A program made the translations under genes and the position numbers. Positions 41,368-50,408 of a stretch of DNA of 64,000 nt are shown in pieces; position 1 is the first letter of the stretch; every line of letters begins with the position of its first letter. The stretch comes from Amycolatopsis bullii (GTDB lineage Bacteria > Actinomycetota > Actinomycetes > Mycobacteriales > Pseudonocardiaceae): contig NZ_BNAW01000042.1 of the NCBI RefSeq assembly GCF_014654205.1, positions 1 through 64,000 on the forward strand, read 5' to 3'. The notes beneath the pieces were generated by a model. The model was given only the letters and a program-made list of their open reading frames with translations, was not told the DNA's origin and ran no database searches.

Positions 41368-42366
41368 ATGGACAACCCCACCCCCACCGCCCCCGAGCAG
41401 CCGGAGGTGGTGCGACGACGGCGGACCTGGCCGGTCGCCGTGGCGATCCTGGCACTGGCGACGGCGTTGTTCAGCCTCGCCACGCTGCGCGGCGGCCGGA
41501 CCGAGCAGGCCGCACCGAGCCAGGCCGCGAACGTCGACCTGGCCGCACTGGCCCAGCAGGGGCCGCTGGCCGTCCCGCTGTACCAGGGACTCGTCCATGA
41601 CCAGGCCGGCGGGGCCGCCGCTCCGGCCGCCGCTCCGGCCGCCGCTCCGGCCGCGGCGCCGTCCGGCAAGTCGGTCGAGGCCATGGGCTACAAGTTCTCG
41701 CCTGCCGACCTGACGATCGCCGTCGGCGACACCGTGACGTGGACCAACCACGACACCGCGCCGCACAACATCGTCGTCACCGACGGGCCGGAGAAGTTCA
41801 CGTCGCCGACCCTGCAGACCGGCCAGACCTTCAGCCACACCTTCACCAAGGCGGGCAAGTACTCGTACTACTGCTCGATCCACCCCGACATGAAGGCGAC
41901 GGTCACCGTGACCGGCGCGGCGCCCACCAGCGCCCCGCCGTCCTCGACCCCGACGTCCGCTCCGACCTCGGCACCGAGCCACTCGATGCCGGCGCCGTCC
42001 ACCCCGGCCGGCGGCGGCTCCTGCGTGCCGAAGGCGGTCCTGCAGCCGATCCTCGACCACGTCAAGAGCGCGCACCTGGAGACCTCACCGGGCCAGCAGG
42101 TGCAGGACATCCTCAACCTGGACCAGTACATCAAGACCCACACGGTGTGGCTGGAAACCGTGCTCGCCCCGGCGTTCGACGGCTCGGCGAGCCAGGTCGT
42201 CACCGACACGCTCGCGCCGATCATCGCGCACATCAAGAGCGCGCACCTCGAGGAGTCGCCGGTTCAGCAGGTGACCGACCTGCTGAACCTGGACCAGTAC
42301 ATCAAGACGCACACCGTGTGGCTCGAGAACGTGCTCACGCCGCTGCTCGGCCAGGCGAGCTGCTGA
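41368..42366 (+). CDS. Cupredoxin with C-terminal helical tandem repeat
   Basis: A 332-aa protein. A signal-anchor (residues 19-42), an Ala/Pro linker, then an amicyanin/plastocyanin-like domain at about 105-190 with ligands His (APHNIV) and C-S-I-H-P-D-M. After a Ser/Thr/Pro linker is a novel duplicated unit of about 44 residues: HVKSAHLETSP...LDQYIKTHTVWLETVL and HIKSAHLEESP...LDQYIKTHTVWLENVL, framed by Cys at both ends. ATG 41368 follows GAAAGGAG. Electron carrier or copper store outside the cell; the repeat domain is not recognised. Confidence 0.86.
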   Translation: MDNPTPTAPEQPEVVRRRRTWPVAVAILALATALFSLATLRGGRTEQAAPSQAANVDLAALAQQGPLAVPLYQGLVHDQAGGAAAPAAAPAAAPAAAPSGKSVEAMGYKFSPADLTIAVGDTVTWTNHDTAPHNIVVTDGPEKFTSPTLQTGQTFSHTFTKAGKYSYYCSIHPDMKATVTVTGAAPTSAPPSSTPTSAPTSAPSHSMPAPSTPAGGGSCVPKAVLQPILDHVKSAHLETSPGQQVQDILNLDQYIKTHTVWLETVLAPAFDGSASQVVTDTLAPIIAHIKSAHLEESPVQQVTDLLNLDQYIKTHTVWLENVLTPLLGQASC

Positions 42367-42425
42367 TCCCGGCGGGTGGCCCGGCCGTCCGGGCCACCCG
42401 CCCCCCTTCTCCGGAGGCCATCCCC

Positions 42426-42878
42426 ATGTCCGACACCGCCTTCCTGCCCACCGCGACCGGCTACGCCCTGCGCCGCGACCGGTGCGTCATCGAGGTTTCC
42501 CCGCGCCCACCGCTGTTCCGCGGCCGCCTGACCGCGACCGGCGGGCACTGGGCACCCGGCGCCGCGCTCACCGTCACCCTCGACCCCGGCTCGCTGCGGA
42601 CTCCGCTTCCGTTCCTCGGCCGGGCGTTCCGCGGCGAGGACCTCACCTTCACCGCCGGCGAAGTCGCCGAAGACCCGTTCGTCGTCGAAGGCAGCGTGGC
42701 CGGGCGGGCCGTGCGGCTGCGCGGCGACGTCCGGCACCGGGACTCCGGGAGCGTCGTCGTCTGGGCCGCGGGGGTCGTCCTCCCGGCCCGCCGGAAGCCC
42801 GCGCACGCCGGACGGCTGGTCCGGCTGCTGGCCCGGCGCCGGCTGCGCGTCGAGATCGCGATCGAGTTCCGCCGATGA
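42426..42878 (+). CDS. YceI-like hypothetical protein
   Basis: A 150-aa beta-rich protein. GRLTATGGHWAPGAALTV, then FLGRAFRGEDLTF and GDVRHRDSGSVVVWAAGVV give an alternation resembling the YceI lipocalin-like fold, but the match is remote. No signal peptide. ATG 42426 follows CCGGAGGCC. It overlaps the next cupredoxin gene by 4 bp. Could also be an unrelated beta-barrel. Confidence 0.68.
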   Translation: MSDTAFLPTATGYALRRDRCVIEVSPRPPLFRGRLTATGGHWAPGAALTVTLDPGSLRTPLPFLGRAFRGEDLTFTAGEVAEDPFVVEGSVAGRAVRLRGDVRHRDSGSVVVWAAGVVLPARRKPAHAGRLVRLLARRRLRVEIAIEFRR

Positions 42879-43501
42879 GGCGCGCCGCCCTGGCCGTCGC
42901 CGGTCTCCTGGTGTTCCTGAACCTGCCGTTCGCGGGCCCGGCCGCCGCGGCGGCGCAGCAGGTGATGATGCAGGGCTACGCCTTCTCCCCCGCCGCGCTC
43001 ACCGTGCGCGTCGGCGACACGGTCACGTGGATGCAGCACGACGAGGCTCCGCACGACGTCGTCACGACGAGCGCGCCGGTCGCGTTCCGCAGCCCGCAGC
43101 TGTCGGCCGGGCAAAGCTGGAGCTACACCTTCCGGCAGCCGGGCACCTACCAGTACTACTGCTCGGTGCACCCCGATATGCGGGCCTCGGTGACGGTGCT
43201 GCCCGCGCCCACGACGGCACCGCCGCAGCCCGCGAGCTCGGCCCCGCGGACCACGCCGTCGCGGACGGCGGCCGCCGCGGTGCCGGTGACCACAGCTCCG
43301 GCCACGAGTGCCCCGGCCACCACGTCCGCGGCCGCCGCCGCTCCGGCCGCTCCCGCCGCTCCGGCCACCGAGCCGCCGCCCGCGGTCCAGCAGGCCACCG
43401 CGGCCACCCCGCCCACCTTGGACCCGATGCTGCTGGTCGCCGGGCTCGTCACCGGGATCGCGGTGCTGTGCCTGCTCCTGCTGAGCTCGCGGCGGGCGTG
43501 A
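42875..43501 (+). CDS. Membrane-anchored cupredoxin
   Basis: A 208-aa exported protein. Signal peptide 1-28, then an amicyanin-like domain with MMQGYAFSPAALTVRVGDTV, ligand His in APHDVV and CSVHPDM. A long Ala/Thr/Pro linker leads to a C-terminal helix LLVAGLVTGIAVLCLLLL and SSRRA, a cell-surface anchor. ATG overlaps the upstream stop (ATGA). It is a close relative of the cupredoxin at 41368 without the helical repeat. Confidence 0.88.
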   Translation: MRRAALAVAGLLVFLNLPFAGPAAAAAQQVMMQGYAFSPAALTVRVGDTVTWMQHDEAPHDVVTTSAPVAFRSPQLSAGQSWSYTFRQPGTYQYYCSVHPDMRASVTVLPAPTTAPPQPASSAPRTTPSRTAAAAVPVTTAPATSAPATTSAAAAAPAAPAAPATEPPPAVQQATAATPPTLDPMLLVAGLVTGIAVLCLLLLSSRRA

Positions 43502-43595
43502 TTTTCTGTCCGCAACCTGTCCCGGAAAAGGACTGGACCAATAATATCGGCACCGGAAAATGAGGAGGATCGCCCTTCAGCGCGGAAGGTGACCG

Positions 43596-45026
43596 ATGAA
43601 CCTCCTCATTCCCCTGTTGACCGCTGTCCTGGCGGCCGCTCCGACGCCGACGCCGTCGGCCACACCATTCGCGGCCATCTGCAACAAGTACTGCGACGCG
43701 CGAGATCCCGCGTCGTCGCCGGGCGATCGCGAAGGCCCGTCGGCCGGCGTCGGCGGCCGGCGGATCTCCCTGCACCTCGACGACGGCGACGCCATGGGCT
43801 GGGCGGCGATCACCGGCGGCGCCGCCGGGGACCACGTCTGGCTGGACCGCTCGTTCGACGCCGGGCGCACGTGGGCGTCGGGCAGCAAACTGGGCGACAC
43901 CGCCACGCCGTCCGGGGCGACGGGCTGGCGGACGCTGATGTACAACGCCGACGACTGGGCGAACAAGGGCGTCGGCCTGCTGCGCGCGTGCGGTCAGCCC
44001 GCGGGGTCGGGCACGATCGCCTGCACCGGCTGGGCGCGTCCGACCTGGAACGCCTGGGACCGCCGCACCGCCGCGGCCACCGCGCTGATGGAGCGGTACA
44101 ACCTCGGCACCGGCCTGTTCGACACGACCGGGTGGTGGAACTCGGCCAACGCGCTCACCGCGATCATCGGCAACATCCGCGTCAGCGGCATGAACAGCTA
44201 CCGCTACGCGATCGACACGACGTACACGAAGAACCTCGCCGCCCAGGGCGGCCAGTTCCGCAACGACTACCTCGACGACACCGGCTGGTGGGGCCTCGCC
44301 TGGGTCGCCGCCTACGACCTGACCGGTGACGGCAAGTACCTGAACACCGCCCGCGCCGACGCGGACCACATGTACGCCTATTGGGACGGCGTCTGCGGCG
44401 GCGGGGTCTGGTGGAGCACGAGCCGCACCTACAAGAACGCCATCCCGAACTCCCTGTACATCCAGCTGAACGCGGCCCTGCACAACCGCATCCCGGGCGA
44501 CACGGCGTACCTCGCGCGGGCCCGGGCGGGCTGGACCTGGTTCGCCGGCAGCGGGATGATCAACGGCTCGAACCTGGTCAACGACGGCCTGACCTCGACG
44601 TGCGCCAACAACGGCCAGGCGGTGTGGTCGTACAACCAGGGCGTGCCACTGGCGGCGCTGGCCGAGCTGAACCGAGCCACCGGCGACGCGAGCCTGCTGA
44701 CGAAGGCCCGTGCGATGGCGAACGCGTCGACGACGAACGGCTCGCTGAACCCGGGCGGCATCCTCCGCGACCCGGGCGAGACGGCGGGCGGCGGCGGCGC
44801 GGACGGCCCGACGTTCAAGGGCGTGTACGCCCGGGATCTGGCGGTGCTGAACGCGGCCCTCCCGGACCACCCGTACACGGCGTACTTGCAGCGCCAGGCG
44901 AACTCGGCGTATGCCAACGACCGCACCAGCGCGGACGCCTACGGGCTGATGTGGGCAGGCCCGTTCGACCTGTCCGACGCGGCCCGCCAGCAGAGCGCCC
45001 TCGACCTGATGAACGCCGCCCCCTGA
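43596..45026 (+). CDS. Secreted GH76 family glycoside hydrolase (alpha-1,6-mannanase-like)
   Basis: A 476-aa protein with a signal peptide ending near AAAPTPTP. After an N-terminal Cys-rich extension (ICNKYCDARDP, to about residue 150) the GH76 (alpha/alpha)6 domain follows, with the catalytic Asp pair in FRNDYLDDTGWWGLAW, WNSANALTAI, and CGGGVWWSTSRTYKNAI. It should cut alpha-1,6-mannan, as in yeast walls. ATG 43596 has CGGAAGG upstream. It ends at a palindromic terminator. Confidence 0.88.
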   Translation: MNLLIPLLTAVLAAAPTPTPSATPFAAICNKYCDARDPASSPGDREGPSAGVGGRRISLHLDDGDAMGWAAITGGAAGDHVWLDRSFDAGRTWASGSKLGDTATPSGATGWRTLMYNADDWANKGVGLLRACGQPAGSGTIACTGWARPTWNAWDRRTAAATALMERYNLGTGLFDTTGWWNSANALTAIIGNIRVSGMNSYRYAIDTTYTKNLAAQGGQFRNDYLDDTGWWGLAWVAAYDLTGDGKYLNTARADADHMYAYWDGVCGGGVWWSTSRTYKNAIPNSLYIQLNAALHNRIPGDTAYLARARAGWTWFAGSGMINGSNLVNDGLTSTCANNGQAVWSYNQGVPLAALAELNRATGDASLLTKARAMANASTTNGSLNPGGILRDPGETAGGGGADGPTFKGVYARDLAVLNAALPDHPYTAYLQRQANSAYANDRTSADAYGLMWAGPFDLSDAARQQSALDLMNAAP

Positions 45027-45031
45027 CCGCG

Positions 45032-45075
45032 TCGTGAGTGGTAAAGCGGGTTAGAACCCGCCTTACCACTCACGA
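45032..45075. terminator. Bidirectional palindromic terminator, 21-bp stem
   Basis: Arms 45032-45052 and 45055-45075, loop AG, one mismatch. Nearly the same sequence as 17975-18020. It separates convergent GH76 and htpG. Confidence 0.75.
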
Positions 45076-45082
45076 GCGTGGG

Positions 45083-46972
45083 TCAGAGGGTTTTCTCCAA
45101 GCGGCCGGACAGGAGCTTGATGAAGCGGGACGGGTCGGCCAGCTCGCCGCCCTCGGCCAGGAGGGCCATGCCGTAGAGGAGCTCGGCCGTTTCGGCCAGG
45201 CCTTCGTCGTCCGGCCGGGCCGCGTGGGCCTCGCGCAGCCCGGTCACCAGCGCGTGGTCCGGGTTGAGCTCGAGGATGCGCTTGATCGGCGGCAGCTCCT
45301 GGCCCATCGCGCGGTACATCTTCTCCAGCGTCGGGGTCAGGTCGTGCGTGTCGCCGACGATGCAGGCGGGTGACGTCGTCAGCCGCGACGACAGCCGGAC
45401 CTCCTTGACCGTGTCGCCCAGGGCCGTGCCCATCCAGGTCAGCAGGCTCTCGAAGTCCTTGTTCCGCTGTTCGCGGGCGACCTCGGTGGCCTTCTTGTCC
45501 TCCTCCGACTCGAGGTCGACCTGGCCCTTGGCGATGGACTGGAACTGCTTGCCGTCGAAGCCCGGCACCGCGTCGACCCACATCTCGTCGATCGGGTCGG
45601 TCAGCACCAGCACCTCGTAGCCCTTGGCGCGGAACGCCTCCATGTGCGGCGAGTTCTCGATCGCCGAGCGCGATTCGCCGGTCATGAAGTAGATGTGCTC
45701 CTGGCCCTCCTTCATCCGCGAGACGTAGTCGCGCAGCGAAGTCGGCTTATCCGCGTCGTGCGTCGAGGCGAACGACGAGATCTCGAGGATGGCTTCGCGG
45801 TTCTCGAAGTCGTCGAGCAGGCCCTCCTTGACCGCGCGGCCGAACTCGCGCCAGAACGTCGCGTACTTCTCGGCGTCGGCGGTCATCATCGTCTTGACCG
45901 TCGAGAGCACCTTCTTCACCAGGCGACGGCGGATCAGCTGGATCTGCCGGTCCTGCTGCAGGATCTCCCGCGAGACGTTCAGCGAGAGGTCCTGCGCGTC
46001 GACGACGCCCTTGACGAACCGCAGGTACTCGGGGACGAGCGACTCGCAGTCGTCCATGATGAAGACGCGCTTGACGTAGAGCTGCACGCCGCGCTTGCGC
46101 TCCCGCAGGAACAGGTCCATCGGCGCGTGCGAGGGCAGGAACAGCAGCGCCTGGTACTCGAACGTCCCCTCGGCCTGCAGCCGGATCGTCTCGAGGGGGT
46201 CCTGCCAGTCGTGGCTGACGTGCTTGTAGAACTCGTGGTACTCGTCCTCGGTGACCTCGCTCGACGAGCGCGCCCACAGCGCCTTCATCGAGTTGACGGT
46301 CTCGGGCTCCTCGCCCTCGCCCTTCATCCGGATGGGCCAGGTGATGAAGTCGGAGTACTTCTTCACGATCTCGCGGATCTTCGCCGCGGACGTGTAGTCG
46401 TAGAGGTGGTCCTCGGTGTCCTCGGGCTTGAGGTGCAGCGTGACCGCGGTGCCCTGCGGCGCGTCCTCGACCGGCTGGATCGTGTACGTGCCTTCGCCGG
46501 TCGACTCCCAGCGGACGCCCTCGGCGCCGCCCGCGCGGCGCGTCACGAGGGTGACCTTGTCCGCGACCATGAAGCTCGCGTAGAACCCGACGCCGAACTG
46601 CCCGATCAGGTCCTGCGACGCCGCCGCGTCCTTCGCCTCCTTGAGCTTGGTCAGGAAGTCGGCGGTGCCGGACTTGGCGATCGTCCCGATCAGGGCGACG
46701 ACCTCGTCGCGGGTCATGCCGATGCCGTTGTCGCGCACCGTGAGGGTGCGCGCCTCCGGATCGGTCTCGATCGCGATGTGCAGGTCGGACGTGTCCGCCT
46801 CGAGGTCCTTGTCGCGGTACGACTCCAGCCTCAGCTTGTCGAGGGCGTCGGAGGCGTTGGACACGAGCTCCCGCAGGAAGGTGTCCTTGTTCGAATAGAT
46901 CGAATGGATCATCAGCTGGAGCAGCTGACGCGCTTCCGACTGGAACTCCAGCGTCTCGATCGGGGCAGTCAC
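45083..46972 (-). CDS. htpG: Molecular chaperone HtpG (Hsp90)
   Basis: A 629-aa ATP-dependent chaperone. The GHKL ATPase domain has [19 protein letters not shown] and [12 protein letters not shown]; the middle domain has [10 protein letters not shown]; the C-terminal dimerisation part follows. An ATG at 46978 lies only one base after AAAGGA; GTG at 46972 has ideal spacing and fits the usual N-terminus ([20 protein letters not shown]), so it was chosen. No HAIR or CIRCE element was seen upstream. Confidence 0.95.
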
Positions 46973-47128
46973 TTCCATTCCTTTCCGCGTGTCCGGCGGC
47001 CGTTGTTGGGTCGATCCTACCGAGCGGGTCCGACAGTTCGGGACCGCGCACTTTATGAACGCAATCTGGGTCCCGGCGGCTCCCGGTGTGATGCTGGCCA
47101 CGCCCCGCTGTCGATCAAGGAGGATCGA

Positions 47129-48067
47129 GTGCCCGGACGTCTACCCCGGTGGCTGGCCGCGTTCACCGCGGCCGCTGCCCTGACCACCGCGTTCGCCGCG
47201 CCCGCCGCCGCGGCCGGCGTCGCCGACCACCCCGTCCGCACCACCGGCTGCGGGCGGCCCGCCGGGTTCCCGGCCGGGGTGACGACGACCCGGCACGTCA
47301 CCTCGGGCGGCCTCGAGCGCGAGTACACCGTCCACCTGCCCGCGCACTACAACCCGCGCCGGCCCTACCCGCTGGTGCTGTCGTTCCACGGGCACAAACG
47401 GACGTCGCAGTACCAGGAGGAGCTGTCCGGCTTCTCGGCGCTGGACGCGATCGCGGTCTACCCGCAGGGCCTGATCGGCACCGACGGCGAGTCCGCCTGG
47501 ACCGGCGCGCCCTATTCGGCCGCCGCGGATGACGTCCTGTTCACCGGCGACCTGCTGGACGCGCTGCAGCGCACGCTGTGCGTCGACGCCGGCCGGATCT
47601 TCGCGGCCGGGAAGTCCAACGGCGGCGGGTTCGTCGGCGTGCTGGCCTGCCGGCTGGCGAGCCGGATCGCGGCGTTCGCGCCGGTGTCCGGCGCGTTCTA
47701 CCCGCAGGGCGGCGCCTGCCACCCGAGCCGGCCGGTGCCGATCCTCGACTTCCACGGGACGGCGGACACGACGATCCCCTACACCGGCAACCCCGCGAAG
47801 GGCCTGCCCGCGATCCCGGACTGGCTGGCGGCCTGGTCCACAAGGGACGGTTGCCGGCCCGATCCGGTGTCGTGGACCCCGGTCGACGGCGTCGTCGCCG
47901 AGAAGTGGCTCGGCTGCGACGGTCGCGCAGCCCTGGAGCACTACCGCGTCGAAGGTGCCGGGCACGTCTGGCCCAGCACGCGGCCGAACAACGATTCCGC
48001 GACGCCCACGGTGATCGACGCGACGCCGGTCGTCTGGCGGTTCTTCTGCACGCATCCCCTGCGGTGA
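47129..48067 (+). CDS. Secreted PHB depolymerase/feruloyl-esterase-like hydrolase
   Basis: A 312-aa alpha/beta hydrolase with a signal peptide ending at AAAAG. LVLSFHGHKRTSQYQEE is the oxyanion region, FAAGKSNGGGFVGVLAC holds the nucleophile Ser, DFHGTADTTIPY the Asp, and GAGHVWPST the His. The family (LpqC/esterase PHB) cleaves polyester or feruloyl esters. GTG 47129 has AAGGAGG 6 nt upstream. It is divergent from htpG. Confidence 0.88.
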   Translation: MPGRLPRWLAAFTAAAALTTAFAAPAAAAGVADHPVRTTGCGRPAGFPAGVTTTRHVTSGGLEREYTVHLPAHYNPRRPYPLVLSFHGHKRTSQYQEELSGFSALDAIAVYPQGLIGTDGESAWTGAPYSAAADDVLFTGDLLDALQRTLCVDAGRIFAAGKSNGGGFVGVLACRLASRIAAFAPVSGAFYPQGGACHPSRPVPILDFHGTADTTIPYTGNPAKGLPAIPDWLAAWSTRDGCRPDPVSWTPVDGVVAEKWLGCDGRAALEHYRVEGAGHVWPSTRPNNDSATPTVIDATPVVWRFFCTHPLR

Positions 48068-48077
48068 AACACGATTG

Positions 48078-48129
48078 ACGCACCTCTTTCCTCTCGGCGA
48101 CCATTTTCGCCGAGAGGAAAGAGGTGCGT
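48078..48129 (+). terminator. 23-bp hairpin that also covers the HNH ribosome site
   Basis: Perfect arms 48078-48100 and 48107-48129 with loop CCATTT. It follows the esterase stop by 10 bp and ends 1 bp before GTG 48131. The right arm includes GAGG, the ribosome site of the HNH gene. Confidence 0.78.
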
Positions 48130-48130
48130 T

Positions 48131-48592
48131 GTGAAGGTCCTGGTCCTGAACGCCGGTTACGAGCCGCTGCAGACCGTTTCGGTCCCGCACGCGATCCGGA
48201 TGCTCGTGCGCCACGTCGCCGAGATCCACGAGGCCGAGGAGGGCCTCGCCTACGGGCTGTTCCCGCGCCCGAAGATCGTGCGGTTGCTGCGTTATGTCGT
48301 CATGAAGTGGCGATATACGCAGCCGCCGCGCTGGTCCCGGCGCGGCGTGCTGGTCCGTGACGGCCATCGCTGCGCCTACTGCGGGCAGCGCGCCACCACG
48401 ATCGACCACGTGACGCCGCTGAGCCGCGGCGGCGCCCGGACCGACTGGCTCAACACGGTCGCCGCGTGCGGCGGCTCGGCCCGCAGCTGCAACGCCCGCA
48501 AGGCGGACAAGCTGCCGGCCGAGGCCGGGATGAAGCTGCGCTTCACCCCGTACGTCCCGGCGTGGGACCAGCTGCACCGGCTCGGCGCCTGA
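48131..48592 (+). CDS. HNH endonuclease family protein
   Basis: A 153-aa protein. CAYCGQRATTIDHVTPLSRGG contains the first zinc CxxC and the catalytic DH, then CGGSARSCNARKAD the distal zinc pair and Asn. The N-terminal KVLVLNAGYEPLQTVSVPHAI is typical of a widespread actinobacterial HNH family. GTG 48131 has its ribosome site GAGG hidden in a 23-bp hairpin, so expression is probably limited. DNA target unknown. Confidence 0.9.
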   Translation: MKVLVLNAGYEPLQTVSVPHAIRMLVRHVAEIHEAEEGLAYGLFPRPKIVRLLRYVVMKWRYTQPPRWSRRGVLVRDGHRCAYCGQRATTIDHVTPLSRGGARTDWLNTVAACGGSARSCNARKADKLPAEAGMKLRFTPYVPAWDQLHRLGA

Positions 48593-48699
48593 GCCCGGCC
48601 TGTCCGTCGGCACACCGGCGGGCAGGCCGTTAGGCTCGAACCGATCGCCACCCGCATCCGTGTGTTCCGTGTGCGCTGGGGAAGGGCCGGGAGGTCGCC

Positions 48700-50058
48700 G
48701 TGACCGACGCAGGAGAGCTGATCGCCGGGCGCTACCGGCTGGCCGAGCGGATCGGCCAGGGATCGATGGGCGTCGTCCGGCGCGCCCGCGACGAGCGGCT
48801 CGACCGGGTCGTCGCGATCAAGCAGCTGGACTACGACGCGGCCATCGGGCCGGCCGCGAGCGACCAGGCGAGCCAGCGTGCCCTGCGCGAAGCGCGCCTG
48901 ACCGCGCGCCTGCGGCACCCGCACGCGATCACGGTGCACGACGTCGTCGAGGCGCCGGGCGGGCCCTACCTGGTGATGGAGTACCTGCCCTCGCGCAGCC
49001 TGGCGGAGATCCTGCTCGACCGGGAAACCTTGCCCGCCGAGGAGGTGGCGCGCATCGGCGCGCCGATCGCGTCGGCGCTCGCCGCCGCGCACGCCGAAGG
49101 GGTCGTGCACCGGGACGTCACCCCCGGCAACGTCCTGCTCGGGGAGGCCGGCGTCGTCAAGATCGCCGACTTCGGCATCTCCCGCGCCACCGGCGAAGGC
49201 ACCGTGACCGGTGGCGGCTTCATCGCGGGTACCCCGGCCTACCTGGCCCCCGAAGTCGCCGGCGGCCACGAAGCCGGCTTCCCGGCCGACGTCTTCTCCC
49301 TCGGCGCCACGCTCTACCGCGCGCTGGAGGGCACTCCCCCGTTCGGCAACGACGACAACGCGATCACGCTATTGCTGCGCATCGCCAAGGAGGAGGCCAT
49401 CCCGCCGCGGCACGGCGGGCCGCTGGCCGAGGTGCTCACCCGCATGCTGCAGCGGGACCCCGGGGCGCGCCCGTCGATGGCGGAGGTCCAGGAGCTGCTG
49501 GAAGCGGTCACCGGCGGCCGTCCCCTGCCGCCGCCCCGGCCCCGGCCTCGGGCCGGAACCCGGCTCTTGAGCGTCCGCCGTCCGCGACGCCGGCTCGTCC
49601 TGGCGGGCGCGGCGGGGGCGGTCCTGCTCGCCCTCGGCGTGGTGATCGGGACGGCCATCGTCCCGGACGGCACGCCGGTGGCCGCACCGGTCTCCTCCGC
49701 TCCGGCGGCGCCGGTGAGCTCCACCCCGGCGCCGACGACGCCGGCCGACCTGGGCTGCGCCGCCCGTTACGAGGTGACGAACTCCTGGCCCGGCGGCTAC
49801 CAGGTGGAGGTGACGGTCCGCAACGACCGGACCGCGGGCCTGACCGGCTGGCGCGTCCGCTGGCAGCTGCCCGCCGGTCACCGCATCAGCGGCTTGTGGA
49901 ACGGCACCTTCACGGTCGATGGTTCCACGGTGACGGTCGAAAACGCCGCCTGGAACGCGAAGCTCGACGCGGACAAGACCACGACGTTCGGCCTGATCGC
50001 CCTGACGCAGAACGGAAGTGCCGCCGCCCGTCCGGCGCTCACCTGCCGGACGCTCTGA
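48700..50058 (+). CDS. Serine/threonine protein kinase with extracellular CBM2-like domain
   Basis: A 452-aa membrane kinase. Kinase domain residues 8-270: GQGSMGVV P-loop, AIKQ Lys, VVHRDVTPGNVLL catalytic loop, ADFGISRA, GTPAYLAPE. The usual Lys of HRDxKPxN is Thr. A helix (RLVLAGAAGAVLLALGVVIGT, about 305-325) crosses the membrane. Outside, after a Pro/Ser linker, residues 350-452 (CAARYEVTNSWPGGYQVEV, WNGTFTVDGSTVTVENAAWN, closing Cys) match a CBM2 carbohydrate-binding module. It may sense polysaccharide. GTG 48700 is followed by a co-directional PH-like gene. Confidence 0.9.
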   Translation: MTDAGELIAGRYRLAERIGQGSMGVVRRARDERLDRVVAIKQLDYDAAIGPAASDQASQRALREARLTARLRHPHAITVHDVVEAPGGPYLVMEYLPSRSLAEILLDRETLPAEEVARIGAPIASALAAAHAEGVVHRDVTPGNVLLGEAGVVKIADFGISRATGEGTVTGGGFIAGTPAYLAPEVAGGHEAGFPADVFSLGATLYRALEGTPPFGNDDNAITLLLRIAKEEAIPPRHGGPLAEVLTRMLQRDPGARPSMAEVQELLEAVTGGRPLPPPRPRPRAGTRLLSVRRPRRRLVLAGAAGAVLLALGVVIGTAIVPDGTPVAAPVSSAPAAPVSSTPAPTTPADLGCAARYEVTNSWPGGYQVEVTVRNDRTAGLTGWRVRWQLPAGHRISGLWNGTFTVDGSTVTVENAAWNAKLDADKTTTFGLIALTQNGSAAARPALTCRTL

Positions 50059-50072
50059 CCACGGGAGGCACC

Positions 50073-50408
50073 GTGAGCACCGTACGCGTGGACGCCAGGC
50101 GGAGATCGATCCGGTTCGACGGGCGGACCGTCACCCTCCGGATCGACACGAAGTCCATGGGCATCGTCCCCGACCGGGCCGACCACAGGTTCCCGGTCGC
50201 CGGGATCACCGGGATCCGGCACCGCGCGGCGACCGCGTGGAAACGCGGTCAAGTCGTCTTCGAGAGCCCGGATGCGCCCACGGAGGTCGTCACCAACGTG
50301 CCGCTCTTCGCCGACAAGCTGCCCGGCAACGTCTTCGAATACGAGTACTCGAAGCTCGCCAAGGTCAAGGAGTTCCTGGAAGCCGTGGAGAAAGCCCGGA
50401 AGAAGTGA
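50073..50408 (+). CDS. DUF4429-like (PH-fold) protein
   Basis: A 111-aa protein. RSIRFDGRTVTLRI, then FPVAGITGIRHRAATAW, KRGQVVFESPD and the C-terminal helix SKLAKVKEFLEAVEKARK resemble the bacterial PH-like DUF4429. GTG 50073 has GGGAGG upstream, 14 bp after the kinase stop; likely co-transcribed. The 3' end overlaps the convergent LysR gene by 44 bp. Confidence 0.72.
   Translation: MSTVRVDARRRSIRFDGRTVTLRIDTKSMGIVPDRADHRFPVAGITGIRHRAATAWKRGQVVFESPDAPTEVVTNVPLFADKLPGNVFEYEYSKLAKVKEFLEAVEKARKK

Noticed and set aside
46973..47128. HAIR or CIRCE heat-shock operator before htpG
   Set aside because: Neither CTTGAGT-N7-ACTCAAG nor the TTAGCACTC repeat is present.
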